Source: Flavobacteriaceae bacterium S0862
GTDB taxonomy: Bacteria; Bacteroidota; Bacteroidia; Flavobacteriales; Flavobacteriaceae
Assembly (NCBI GenBank): GCA_023015825.1
Contig: JALKAW010000001.1
Span: 124,001 to 188,000, forward strand
Direction: 5' to 3'
Length of the DNA stretch: 64,000 bases
The notes under the pieces were generated by a model. That model ran no database searches and had not been told where the DNA came from. It was given only the letters and a program-made list of their open reading frames with translations. Position 1 is the stretch's first letter, and every line of letters starts with the position of its first letter. Position numbers and translations under genes: made by a program. Below, one piece after another: positions 29,423 to 39,100 of the stretch.

Positions 29423-30358
29423 ATGCAACAAACAACCAATACGATATTAATGGTGCGTCCTACCAATATTAGGGCTAACGAGCAAACGGCTATTAATAAC
29501 CATTATCAAAAAGAAATACATGATGTTACACAGTTGGCTTTACAGCTAAAAGCCGAGAAAGAATTCGATACGTTTGTTGAGAAATTACGACACGTTGGTA
29601 TTAATGTTATTGTGTTTGAAGCCAATGATGGCTTAGATACACCTGATGCCCATTTTCCAAATAACTGGATTTCGTTTCATGAAAATGGCGTTGTAGGTTT
29701 GTACCCAATGTTTGCTGAAAACAGACGTTTGGAGCGTCGAGAAGATGTATTGTTTCAGCTGGAAGATGAAGGCTTTATTATAAATCACATCATGGATTAT
29801 AGAACTGCCGAAGATGAAGGTATGTTCCTCGAAGGCACAGGCGCGTTGCTTTTAGATAGGGTGAATCGTAAAGCATATTGTGCGTTATCTAATCGTGCAG
29901 ACGAAGAGTTGTTTATTGAATTTTGCGAAGATTTTGAGTTTACACCTGTTATATTTACAGCAAACCAAACCGTTGATGGTAAACGTGAACCTATCTACCA
30001 CACCAACGTTATGATGTGTTTAGGCGAGACATTTGCAGTAATTTGTCTAGCTAGTATTGATAATAGTAAGGAACGCAAAAACGTTATTAAAAACTTGAAG
30101 GAAGATGGTAAAGAAATCATTGATATTACCGAAGCTCAAGTTGCTAATTTTGCTGGTAATATGCTGCAAGTTAGAGGTAAAGACGACAAGTGTTTTGTGA
30201 TTATGAGCCAATCGGCATACGATTCGTTAACAACACTTCAAGTAAAAACCTTAGAAAAACATGGCGAGATTTTATCAAGCTCACTTAGTATTATTGAAGC
30301 TTGTGGTGGCGGTAGCGCACGTTGCATGATGGCTGAAGTATTCTTGCCAAAAACTTAG
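29423..30358 (+). CDS. ctlX: Citrulline utilisation hydrolase, CtlX type
   Basis: A guanidino-modifying enzyme-superfamily (arginine deiminase fold) protein of 311 residues from the ATG at 29423; a GTG at 29420 would add one residue. The opening MVRPTNIRANEQTAINNHYQ is characteristic of the CtlX branch. Catalytic-type residues are the Asp in PDAHFPNNWISFH, the Glu in FLEGTGALLLDR, the His in IYHTNVMMCLGE and the Cys near the C-terminus in EACGGGSARCMMAEV. The likely role is citrulline hydrolysis to ornithine. It ends 1 bp before the stop codon of the convergent kinase gene. Confidence 0.85.
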   Translation: MQQTTNTILMVRPTNIRANEQTAINNHYQKEIHDVTQLALQLKAEKEFDTFVEKLRHVGINVIVFEANDGLDTPDAHFPNNWISFHENGVVGLYPMFAENRRLERREDVLFQLEDEGFIINHIMDYRTAEDEGMFLEGTGALLLDRVNRKAYCALSNRADEELFIEFCEDFEFTPVIFTANQTVDGKREPIYHTNVMMCLGETFAVICLASIDNSKERKNVIKNLKEDGKEIIDITEAQVANFAGNMLQVRGKDDKCFVIMSQSAYDSLTTLQVKTLEKHGEILSSSLSIIEACGGGSARCMMAEVFLPKT

Positions 30359-30359
30359 T

Positions 30360-32408
30360 TTACTCGATTGGTTTTGCTTTTGGAAGCTCCACAAAGAATT
30401 TACTTCCAAGGTTTGGCTCACTTTCTACCCAAATTTTACCGTAGTTAAGTTCAACCATTTGCTTACAAATAGATAAGCCTAAACCAGTACCTTTTTCATG
30501 TCCAGTACCGCGAGTTGTAAAGCCAGTACTTTTAAATAGTTTTTCTTGGTTTTCTTTAGAAATACCAACACCTGTATCTTCAATACAAATAAGTGCATTT
30601 CCATTACGTTCTCTATTGGAAATGGTAATTACATCACCAACTCTTGAGAACTTCACTGCATTAGCCAATAAGTTTTGTATTACGATTTCTACCATGCTTT
30701 TATCGGCATATACAAAATCTTTAATAGACTCATCTAGCAAGATAATTTGTTTCTGGTTTACTTTTTTCTCGATTAAATTCATCTTATCGGCAAAAACCTC
30801 TTGTATATTAAATAGCTCTGGTTTCGGCTCCAGATTTTGCATTTGCGATTTAGACCAGTTTAATAAATTCATTAATAAAGCTGCAGCATTATCGGCATTT
30901 TCACTTAATTCAGGGATTAACTCGTCAAATTCTTCTTGACTTATGCTATCTTCTTTTAATAAATCTAAAAAGGCTTTAACACCTGTAATAGAGTCTTTTA
31001 AATCGTGCGATACAATAGAAAACAATCTGTCTTTTACTTGATTCATTTCTTCAAGATGACGTGTCTGTTCTAAAATTGAATCGTTTTGTAATTTGTACTG
31101 TTTGTTTGTTTGTTCCAGTTCTTCATACTCTTCTTTTTTGTTTCGGTTATTAATGTACATAACTATAAAAGCGATTAGCGCAACAAGAAGTGCGCCACTT
31201 AGAGCATAAGCTATTAACTTTAATTGCTTCAATTTTTTTGTATCGACTGGAAAAGTCACTTCATTAATAGTTGTGTCTTTAGGTTGGTCAATATCTATCG
31301 GTTCTTCTTCAAAAATAAATGGTGTTGCTTTTTCTTCATCTAGTTTGTTTTTTAAAGCATGGTAATCGGCTTGCCATTTAAAAGCACTTCTAAAATTGCC
31401 ATTTGTAGAATCTATAGCTACTCTTAATTTGTAGTTTTTTAGAAGCTCATTATCGTCATCCACTTGATTGGTTAGTGAATATGCTTCGTTTAATTGTACT
31501 TCGGCCAATCTAACTTTTCGTTGTTTAAAGTTGAGATTTGCCAAACTATTTAGCGATTTTAAAATGCCTAACTTGTTATTAGTTCTTCTGTTTAATCGTA
31601 ACCCTTCCAGTAAATAGGAAGCAGATTTATCATAATCGTTAAATTGTAAATATTCGTCACCAATTCTTGGCAACACATCGCCTCTAATAATTTGATCTTC
31701 GTCATTAGATGCATCTAAATAACCCAATAATTTTTCGTAATACTCAATAGCTCTTCTATGTTCTTTACGCATGGAATAGAGTATGGCAATATTTTTTGTG
31801 GATGCTTTAATTCCAGAACTGTCACGAAGCTGTTCACGTATTTGTAAAGCTTTGAGATTAAACTCAAGCGATTTATCGACTTGATTTGTATTAAAATAGG
31901 CTTCAGATAAATTGTTGTAAGCCAAACTTAATTCACTTCTAAGGTTTTTTTGTTCAAAAATATCGATTGCAGATAACGAATGGCGTAAGCCTTTACTATA
32001 GTTGCCTCTTTTAATTTCTATAAGCCCCAGACTGTTGTTCACTTTTGCAATCCCTAAAGAATCTTGCATCTGACTAAACAATCTAAGTGATGCATTGTAG
32101 TTGTCTAACGCATTGAAGTAATCATCCCTTTGAGAGTAAATAAGTGCTTTGTAGTATTTAATTTCGGCCGTAGCACTATGGTATTGTAAGGACGCTGATA
32201 ACTTTTCGGTTTGTGCGATATATCCTAAAGCTTTTTGATAATCTTTAGTATTGTAAAATGATTTTATAAGCTGTATTGAGGTGTCAACCTTAGTAGAGTC
32301 TAGTTTTTGAAATGCAAATTGCATGACAAGACTATCCTGTTCCTTAGTTTGAGACAAACTAGAGAATATAGTAAATAAAAATGCAGTTAAGGTAATTAAC
32401 TGTTTCAT
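30360..32408 (-). CDS. TPR-repeat sensor histidine kinase
   Basis: 682 residues with a signal peptide (1-20), then about six tetratricopeptide-type helical repeats (residues 40-350, for example AKVNNSLGLIEIKRGNYSKG and ASTKNIAILYSMRKEHRRAI), one membrane helix (about 396-418), a coiled coil, a HisKA domain with phosphoacceptor His468 in FSIVSHDLKDS, and a HATPase_c domain (N box NLLANAVKFS, G boxes DTGVGISKENQ and GTGLGLSICKQM). The periplasmic TPR module is a common Bacteroidota sensor. No response regulator is adjacent, so the partner must be elsewhere. Confidence 0.92.
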   Translation of the reverse strand: MKQLITLTAFLFTIFSSLSQTKEQDSLVMQFAFQKLDSTKVDTSIQLIKSFYNTKDYQKALGYIAQTEKLSASLQYHSATAEIKYYKALIYSQRDDYFNALDNYNASLRLFSQMQDSLGIAKVNNSLGLIEIKRGNYSKGLRHSLSAIDIFEQKNLRSELSLAYNNLSEAYFNTNQVDKSLEFNLKALQIREQLRDSSGIKASTKNIAILYSMRKEHRRAIEYYEKLLGYLDASNDEDQIIRGDVLPRIGDEYLQFNDYDKSASYLLEGLRLNRRTNNKLGILKSLNSLANLNFKQRKVRLAEVQLNEAYSLTNQVDDDNELLKNYKLRVAIDSTNGNFRSAFKWQADYHALKNKLDEEKATPFIFEEEPIDIDQPKDTTINEVTFPVDTKKLKQLKLIAYALSGALLVALIAFIVMYINNRNKKEEYEELEQTNKQYKLQNDSILEQTRHLEEMNQVKDRLFSIVSHDLKDSITGVKAFLDLLKEDSISQEEFDELIPELSENADNAAALLMNLLNWSKSQMQNLEPKPELFNIQEVFADKMNLIEKKVNQKQIILLDESIKDFVYADKSMVEIVIQNLLANAVKFSRVGDVITISNRERNGNALICIEDTGVGISKENQEKLFKSTGFTTRGTGHEKGTGLGLSICKQMVELNYGKIWVESEPNLGSKFFVELPKAKPIE

Positions 32409-32840
32409 AAACTATAAAAGGTTTTAGGCGCAACAATGACTGTACTACCTAAACTAACCTTGAGGGGAAGGAAAATTAAGTATTCACTAGCAAGCAATCT
32501 ATTTGCTTTATAACTAAAAGTAGTTGTTATCATCGTTGGGGACCGAAATTAATAGCTTAACAAAAGTTGCCAAAAGTGAAGGAAAACCCTAATTTCTGCG
32601 TTTTAAAGCATAAATATTAGATAAAAGGAACAATATTTTTTTATAAAAAAAGTTGGTGTCGACAAACGGTAAAAAACATAGAAAAACGACACTTTTGTCG
32701 ATGAAATGCATCTATCTAATTATCATTTTTTCGACAAAATGTAAATAACTGATAACTAATCTGTTAAACTTAATGTAAAATCGTTGTCTTTAGGCTTTTT
32801 AGTAATTTAGATTTAGAGGTTAGCTACCGAGTATTTAAAT

Positions 32841-32853
32841 CTCGATTATCGAG
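32841..32853. promoter_or_regulatory. Palindrome overlapping the argS promoter spacer
   Basis: CTCGATTATCGAG is a perfect 6-bp inverted repeat around a central T. It lies 9 bp upstream of the TATCTTTG box, inside the -33/-7 spacer, and CGAGTA is repeated directly at 32829-32834 and 32850-32855. The position would suit a repressor operator. Confidence 0.4.
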
Positions 32854-32862
32854 TAAAAGTTT

Positions 32863-32870
32863 TATCTTTG
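32863..32870 (+). promoter_or_regulatory. Candidate -7 box of argS
   Basis: TATCTTTG matches TAnnTTTG perfectly and lies 20 bp before the argS ATG. No TTTG is seen at the expected -33 distance. Confidence 0.5.
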
Positions 32871-32890
32871 CAGCTTAAAATTTAGCAGGA

Positions 32891-34669
32891 ATGACCATTC
32901 AGGAAACCTTATCACAACATATTAAAACAGCCTTTTCTAAGCTATATAAAGCTGAGCTTGAGACTGTAGAATTTCAGTCAACTCGTAAGGAGTTTGAAGG
33001 TGATATCACGGTAGTAACCTTTCCAATGTTGCGTGTGGTTAAAATGAACCCTGCGCAATTAGGTGAAGATTTAGGAAACTATTTAGTAGAGCATGTAGAT
33101 GAGGTAAATGCATTTAATGTTGTTAAAGGCTTTCTGAATATTGTAATTGATGATGTATTCTATCTAAATTTCTTTAACACCATTAAAGAGAGTAAGACGT
33201 ATGGTTTTAAGCCTCCAACCGAAGAGGCAATTATGGTAGAATACTCCTCTCCAAACACCAATAAGCCTTTGCATTTGGGTCATATTAGAAATAACCTTTT
33301 AGGATATAGTGTTGCCGAAATTTTAAAGGCAGCTGGACATAAGGTGTATAAAACCCAAATTATAAACGATAGAGGCATTCATATTTGTAAAAGTATGTTG
33401 GCTTGGGAGCGTTATGGTAATGGTGAAACTCCAGAAAGTACTGGGTTGAAAGGTGATAAATTGGTTGGGAATTACTATGTGAAATTTGATAAAGAATATA
33501 AGAAGGAAATAGCGAGTTTAGTTGCTCAAGGGGAAACAGAAGAGAAAGCTAAAAAAGAAGCGCCTATTTTAGTGGAAGCCCAACAAATGCTCCTTAAATG
33601 GGAAGCTGGAGATAAAGACGTTGTGGCTTTATGGAAAATGATGAACGCATGGGTGTATGAAGGTTTTGAAACCACATATAAAAACCTTGGTGTCGATTTT
33701 GATTGCTATTATTATGAAAGTGATACCTATTTATTAGGAAAGGAGTTTGTTGCCGAAGGATTAAAAAGCGGTGTGTTTTTTAAGAAGGAAGATGACTCAG
33801 TTTGGTGTGATTTAACCGATGACGGTTTAGATGAAAAAATAGTATTACGTGCTGATGGTACAGCAGTATATATGACGCAAGATATTGGTACAGCCATACA
33901 ACGTATTAAAGATTATCCTGATGTTGGAGGTATGGTGTATACGGTTGGAAACGAACAAGATTATCATTTTAAAGTCTTGTTCTTAATCTTAAAAAAACTT
34001 GGGTTTGATTGGGCAAAAAACCTATACCATTTAAGTTATGGTATGGTAGATTTACCTAGTGGAAAGATGAAAAGTCGTGAAGGTACTGTTGTTGACGCCG
34101 ACGATTTAATTATTGAAATGGCCACGACTGCTAAAGAACTATCTCAAGAGCTAGGAAAATTAGACGATTATAATGATGATGAGAAGCAAACTATTTATAA
34201 TACCATTGGTTTAGGTGCTTTAAAGTATTTTATATTAAAGGTGGACCCAAAAAAGCGTATTCTGTTTGACCCAAAAGAGTCGGTAGATTTTCAAGGAAAT
34301 ACAGGACCTTTTATACAATATACCTATGCTCGAATTCAAGCTATATTACGAAAGGCTAATTTTGACGCCTCTGTTACACTGAGTAAAGACGAAGTATCTT
34401 TAGAGCCTAAAGAAAAAGAGCTCATCAAGCAATTAGAGTTATTTCCTGAAGTTATACAAAACGCTGCACAAAATCACAGTCCTGCATTAATTGCAAATTA
34501 TACCTACGATTTGGTTAAAGAATTTAATTCGTTTTACCAAAATGTATCTATTCTTGGGGCAGAGAAGCAAAACGAAAAAGTGTTTAGAGTACAACTCTCA
34601 AAAGCTGTTGCAACAACAATTAAAAATGCATTTGGTTTGTTAGGAATTGCAGTGCCTGAGAGAATGTAA
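32891..34669 (+). CDS. argS: Arginyl-tRNA synthetase
   Basis: Class I synthetase charging tRNA-Arg, 592 residues. The N-terminal additional domain (residues 1-110) precedes the catalytic core with YSSPNTNKPLHLGHIRNNLL (HIGH motif HLGH at 128-131) and the KMSKS-type loop KMKSREG at about 392-398. The C-terminal anticodon-binding DALR domain ends GLLGIAVPERM. Full length. Confidence 0.99.
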   Translation: MTIQETLSQHIKTAFSKLYKAELETVEFQSTRKEFEGDITVVTFPMLRVVKMNPAQLGEDLGNYLVEHVDEVNAFNVVKGFLNIVIDDVFYLNFFNTIKESKTYGFKPPTEEAIMVEYSSPNTNKPLHLGHIRNNLLGYSVAEILKAAGHKVYKTQIINDRGIHICKSMLAWERYGNGETPESTGLKGDKLVGNYYVKFDKEYKKEIASLVAQGETEEKAKKEAPILVEAQQMLLKWEAGDKDVVALWKMMNAWVYEGFETTYKNLGVDFDCYYYESDTYLLGKEFVAEGLKSGVFFKKEDDSVWCDLTDDGLDEKIVLRADGTAVYMTQDIGTAIQRIKDYPDVGGMVYTVGNEQDYHFKVLFLILKKLGFDWAKNLYHLSYGMVDLPSGKMKSREGTVVDADDLIIEMATTAKELSQELGKLDDYNDDEKQTIYNTIGLGALKYFILKVDPKKRILFDPKESVDFQGNTGPFIQYTYARIQAILRKANFDASVTLSKDEVSLEPKEKELIKQLELFPEVIQNAAQNHSPALIANYTYDLVKEFNSFYQNVSILGAEKQNEKVFRVQLSKAVATTIKNAFGLLGIAVPERM

Positions 34670-34739
34670 AAATTTTGGAGTTTTGTTTAAAGGCTTGGTA
34701 TCACCGTCAGTTTCGGGATTAAAAAATAGTAATTTTAGG

Positions 34740-35204
34740 TTATTCATTGTTGGCAACAGTTTTCTTTTTTTTGAAAAGTAATGAAATCCAAAATACAATT
34801 AATGTTAGAAGTGCTCCAATTCCAATGCCATAGCTTAATCGCCAAAACCATCGCATTGCTGCCTGTCCACCCTGAAATGTTTCTTTTTCGGAAAAAGTAA
34901 ATGAAAAATTGCCTGCAAGTAAATATGATATTGGAACCCAAAGAATTCCAAAAATTATAATTGTTTTAATGAATCCAGAGAGAATTCTATTTAGTTTGTT
35001 CGATGGCTTTCTTAGCTCTTTTAAGCCCCAATATATTGTTAATGGTAATGAAATCATACCAGTCCAAGTTATGAAAGTTCCAAGAGGGATTGATTTATCG
35101 TTATACAAAGCCAGTGTAAGTAAAGTAGAACCAGTAACCAAAAGTGCAATTATACTTATAGTCAAAATCAGAGCGCTGTAAAAATATATCTTTCTTCTTT
35201 TCAT
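34740..35204 (-). CDS. Small membrane protein of unknown function
   Basis: 154 residues from the ATG at 35202-35204 (MKRRKIYFYSALILT). The frame is open upstream to 35366, but that stretch crosses a repeat element and lacks protein-like character, so it is excluded. Four hydrophobic segments are visible (about residues 8-28, 39-57, 73-92, 120-142). No family recognised. The gene is bounded upstream by the GTTAAACGAA element at 35265-35300, as with the pair at 28-29 kb, which suggests an acquired accessory gene. Confidence 0.6.
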   Translation of the reverse strand: MKRRKIYFYSALILTISIIALLVTGSTLLTLALYNDKSIPLGTFITWTGMISLPLTIYWGLKELRKPSNKLNRILSGFIKTIIIFGILWVPISYLLAGNFSFTFSEKETFQGGQAAMRWFWRLSYGIGIGALLTLIVFWISLLFKKKKTVANNE

Positions 35205-35240
35205 TTTTGTAATTGTTGTCAATGTTTTTACAGATATGCA

Positions 35241-35249
35241 TCGTTTTAA
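35241..35249 (+). repeat. CGTTTTAAT motif shared with the palindrome edge
   Basis: The stretch around 35234-35249 (TATGCATCGTTTTAAT) matches TATGTGCCGTTTTAAT at about 27997-28012 in 13 of 16 positions. It lies 16 bp from the GTTAAACGAA element at 35265, which makes this spacer look like a second cassette boundary. Confidence 0.35.
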
Positions 35250-35264
35250 TGACTTATATCCGAC

Positions 35265-35300
35265 GTTAAACGAATTTCGACTTTTTTTTGAGAAAGTCAA
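35265..35300 (+). repeat. GTTAAACGAA element, long copy 2
   Basis: A 36-bp stretch starting GTTAAACGAATTTCG, then a T-run, then GAGAAAGTCAA. It is the counterpart of 29337-29373, in the same orientation, again on the 5' side of a minus-strand membrane-protein gene. Confidence 0.6.
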
Positions 35301-35313
35301 ATGACTATAGTCC

Positions 35314-35493
35314 TTAAAATAATACCTTAATATCATCTTCTTCATCTTCATCTTCCATTTTTTCAACTAACTCCGTCAAGTTTTTTGGTAAATTATCTTT
35401 ACCGTAAAATAGTATTGGTACTGGTAATATTGCTGCCATCCCTATCATAAGTAATAATAGAAATAAGCGCAAAAAGCGTTTAAATTTTTGCAT
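35314..35493 (-). CDS. 59-residue single-helix membrane protein
   Basis: Read by hand: MQKFKRFLRLFLLLLMIGMA, then AILPVPILFYGKDNLPKNLT, then ELVEKMEDEDEEDDIKVLF and a stop at 35314-35316. It has a basic N-terminus, one hydrophobic helix (about 9-30) and a very acidic tail. The charge pattern and a clean start after a gene-free gap suggest a real gene, but I do not recognise a family. Confidence 0.5.
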   Translation of the reverse strand: MQKFKRFLRLFLLLLMIGMAAILPVPILFYGKDNLPKNLTELVEKMEDEDEEDDIKVLF

Positions 35494-35567
35494 AGGTTTA
35501 TTTATAAAAATGACACAATATCTACAGCCAAGGGTTTGGTGTAGAATACATTAGAAATAAAAAGTGA

Positions 35568-35927
35568 TTAACCTATGTAAGCGTCGTCTTTAGAAAGAGA
35601 AGACTTAAGTATGGTTTTTAGATGGTCAGTTTTAATAGAGATGTTTAAATTGTCTTGTTGTTTGAACTGCGAAGCAAATAAACTTTTATGGTGCGTTAAG
35701 CAGCATTTAAAATCAAAAACAGTAAAGCTGTTTTCAAGAATGCTATGTGCTTTTCTATGATTTAAATGATATGAATTTTCGTTTGAAGACTTTTCAATAT
35801 CACCTATAATCCAAGATGAATTAAATGTATTTATAGTTGGTAAAAAGCTATCGACCTGAAATGTTAGGCAACATGCAATAAATGTAAAACTTAAAAAAAG
35901 AGGTGTAATCCGTTTAGAAATTCGCAT
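35568..35927 (-). CDS. Hypothetical secreted or membrane-anchored small protein
   Basis: 119 residues with a basic N-terminus and a hydrophobic signal-like stretch (residues 5-25, LFLSFTFIACCLTFQ). The remainder is Ser/Asn/His-rich without recognisable motifs; a CC pair near residue 75 and scattered His residues might bind metal, which is speculation. Monocistronic on the minus strand, 74 bp upstream of the 59-residue protein gene. Confidence 0.5.
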   Translation of the reverse strand: MRISKRITPLFLSFTFIACCLTFQVDSFLPTINTFNSSWIIGDIEKSSNENSYHLNHRKAHSILENSFTVFDFKCCLTHHKSLFASQFKQQDNLNISIKTDHLKTILKSSLSKDDAYIG

Positions 35928-36028
35928 GTTTAAATATACACTTTTTATGATTGATTTTTCATCCTAAACCTATAAATATATCTTAAAATTATGGTTGTAA
36001 AATCTATTTACATAAAGCCATAAAAGAT

Positions 36029-36085
36029 AAAAGCAACAAGTAATAACTACTGGATGTTTTACGTAGTTACTATTTGTTGCTTTTT
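36029..36085 (-). terminator. Strong terminator after the tricorn-like protease gene
   Basis: A 22-bp stem: 36029-36050 (AAAAGCAACAAGTAATAACT then AC) pairs with 36063-36084, with only G-T exceptions, around a 12-nt loop. T-runs occur on both strands, so it may work in both directions. Confidence 0.8.
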
Positions 36086-36109
36086 AATAGTTAACATTTT
36101 AAAAATGAC

Positions 36110-39100
36110 TTAGTCATTCTTAAAAGATTTGTCTGGATATGGTGGAACTGGTGGTACTTTTCTAGGGTCTTTTGCAATTAACTCTTTAAGATGTTTAATA
36201 GCAGCCTCCAGTTGTGCGTCTTTACCATTAAAAGTAGCATGAGGTAAGTTATCTACTTCAATATCTGGAACAAAACCATGTCCTTCTATGAGCCATTCGC
36301 CATTATCTCCATACACACCCATCATTGGTGCTCTGGCTAATCCATTGTCACTAAGTCTATTGGCGCTGCTAAGCCAAATTTCACCTCCCCAAGTACGCAT
36401 ACCTATGGCTGTTCCCAATCCAAGTTTTTTAAAGCCATCTGCAAAAGCTTCACCATCAGAGGCTGTGTTTTCATCAACTAAAATAACAATATGGCCTCTA
36501 AAGGCGTATTGCATGTTCCAGTATGGCTTTCCTGAACGTGATTTCCAATACATCCATGCTTTACGTAATAGTTTTTCTAGGATAAAACTCTCAATATTTC
36601 CACCTCTGTTATGACGTACATCTATAATTAAACCAGGTCTGTCAAAAACAGGATAAAACTCTCTATACCACTGGTTAATATCGTTAGCTCCCATTGCTTG
36701 AAGGTGTACATAACCAATGTTGTTATTGCTTTCTTTTTCAGTGATTAAGCGTCGAGAATATTCCCAATCTTTATAACGTAAACTATACATGCTACCAATA
36801 GGCTCAACAATAATATCTCTGCTTGTAGAAGCACGTTTAACTTTAAGTTTTACTTGTTTGCCTATTTGATTTCTTATGAGCTCACCTATATCCAACGATT
36901 CTAATGATGGTTTGCCATTGACATGTGTAATTACATCTCCAACTCTTACATCTAAATAAGGGTCGTCTAGAGGTGATTTAGTATCAGGGTAATCAGGATC
37001 AGCTTTGTATATATAATCTATACGATAGCCTTTATTTGCATTGTCTCTGCTAAAACGAGCCCCTAGATTTGCAATAGGAATGTTAGCGGCGTCATCTCTT
37101 GTATCACCACCTCTAACACTAGTATGTAAAGCAGATAATTCACCTACAAAACGACCAATAAGATCAGACAATTCGTTTCTTGTAGTCACACGGTCTACTA
37201 AAGGATAGTATTTGTCATGCATTTTTTTCCAGTTGACTCCATGCATATTTTTATCGTAAAAATAATCGCGTTCCATTCGCCAAGCGTCAGTAAAAATTTG
37301 TTTCCAATCTTCTAAAGGCGTAATAGCAAATTTCCAAGTGCTTAAATCTATTTTGCTGTCGTTTAAGTCATTAACTTTTCCTGTACCAGCATTTACCATA
37401 TAAAAGTTGCTTCCTCTACTTGCTAGCAACTTTTTGCCATCTCCAGTTAATTGGTAATTATTAATGCGCTCAAGCATGGTATTTACTTTAACATCTTCGT
37501 TTCCAATTTTTACTACTGCTAGATTTGTTTGAGAATTGGCACCTGTTGTGCTTGATAAAAAGTATAAAGCCTTGTCATTAACTTCTAAGTTTCTATAATT
37601 TCCTGGAGCTACTGGTACTTCTTCAATACGTTCTAGAATACCATCTTTATCGATTTTGATAGACACAGGTTCTTTTGAATCGTCTTTTTTTGCTTCAGAA
37701 ACTAATTCATTATGTTCTCTAAAAGGAGATCGTGTTCCTTTTTGTAAAGCAATATGATATATTTTCTCACTAATATCAAAATAAGGCTCTGGTTGTCGTG
37801 GTCCCCAAGGTGATCCAACGATTGTTCTAAAATTCCTATCTGAAATAAAGTAAATAAACTTGCCATCTGGACTCCATTTAGGATTTACACTATTGGCACG
37901 ATCGGTGGTGATTGGGAATGTGTCATTGGTGTCTAAACCATGTAAAAATACTTGAGCCATGGTATTATCGGCAACTTGTACAAATGCTAGCCATTTACTG
38001 TCTGGAGACCATGAGAAATCGTAAATGCCTTCTTCGTTCGTTGATATTTTTTTGCTTTTTCCGTTAGCAAGATTGAGAATAAACATGTTGTTTTCTAAAT
38101 CATTGTAAGCAAGCCATTTTCCATCATGAGAAGGTATTCCTTCAAATCTTAAAACTTTACCATCTTTAGTTATGGGTTGTGGTTTGCCTTCGCCTTGAGC
38201 ATTTATTTTTACAAATTCAAATTCACCACTTTCATCAGATAAAGTGTAAATGTTTTTACCATCAGCTGAAAACGTAGCGTCTCTATACCTTACATCTTTT
38301 TGATGCGTAAACTCTATAAATCTTCCAGACTTTACAGGTGCAATAAAAGCACGTCCTCTTGCTGTAATAACAATACGTTCACCTTTAGAATCAGGAGAAA
38401 CAGATGTGATATATCTCGAAGGGTTTTCAACCCAATTCTCTCTAAGTTGATCCAAATCGGATTGTAACTTTATGTCTATTTTTTTTGTTGAATTTGATGA
38501 CACATTATAATGCCAAATATCAGCACCCATTTGGTAAACAAAATTCCCATTGTTTTGTTTTGCATAGCGTACATCAAAACCTTCATGTTTGGTGTGTTGT
38601 TTTAAATCGTTACCATTTTCGTCCATAGACCAAATATTCATCGTGCCATCTCTATCTGTAATAAAATATACACGATTATTATACCACATAGGGTGATGAC
38701 TTCCTCCTGCAAAATCGGTAGTTAATTTTACAGCTTCTTTACTTCCATTAGTAAACTTCCAAATCTGTCTAGCAGTTCCACCTTTATAACGCTTAGTCAC
38801 ATTGCCATGATAAGAAGGGCGAACAAAAAACACCGTATTCCCTGATGCGTTATAGGTAGCTTCACTCGCTTGATGTAGAGGTACTCTGTTTTTATCTTTA
38901 GTTTTTGGGTTAATGGTTACTAACTGTCTATCCGGTAATGTTGCAAAAGCTCTAGTGTCGTATACAACTTCGCCATTTGGAGTCCAAGTATTAACTAGAG
39001 ATGCATCACTTTCGTAAGTCCATCGCATTGGTAATCCACCAGTAATTGGCATAGTGTAAACTTCTATTGGACCTTCATAGCTTGCTGAAAATGCAATGGT

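Larger units (their letters stand above)
32409..32890. other. Non-coding 482-bp divergent promoter region
   Basis: No gene is seen. The region separates the kinase (minus) from argS (plus). It contains clustered CGACA motifs at 32661-32665, 32687-32691 and 32732-32736, with TGTCG at 32696-32700 making a small hairpin (CGACACTTTTGTCG). It also has the palindrome CTCGATTATCGAG at 32841-32853 and a TATCTTTG box at 32863-32870. No convincing -7 box for the kinase was found. Confidence 0.6.

Noticed and set aside
30616-30939. Plus-strand open frame of 107 codons inside the histidine kinase gene
   Set aside because: Antisense to the conserved HisKA/ATPase domains; composition follows the kinase codons.
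32655-32741. The CGACA cluster as a CRISPR-like or integron repeat
   Set aside because: Spacing is irregular, the motifs are only 5-8 bp, and there are no conserved flanks.
35205-35366. Upstream extension of the 154-residue membrane protein
   Set aside because: It runs through the GTTAAACGAA repeat and part of the 59-residue gene, and reads as random Lys/Ser-rich sequence.
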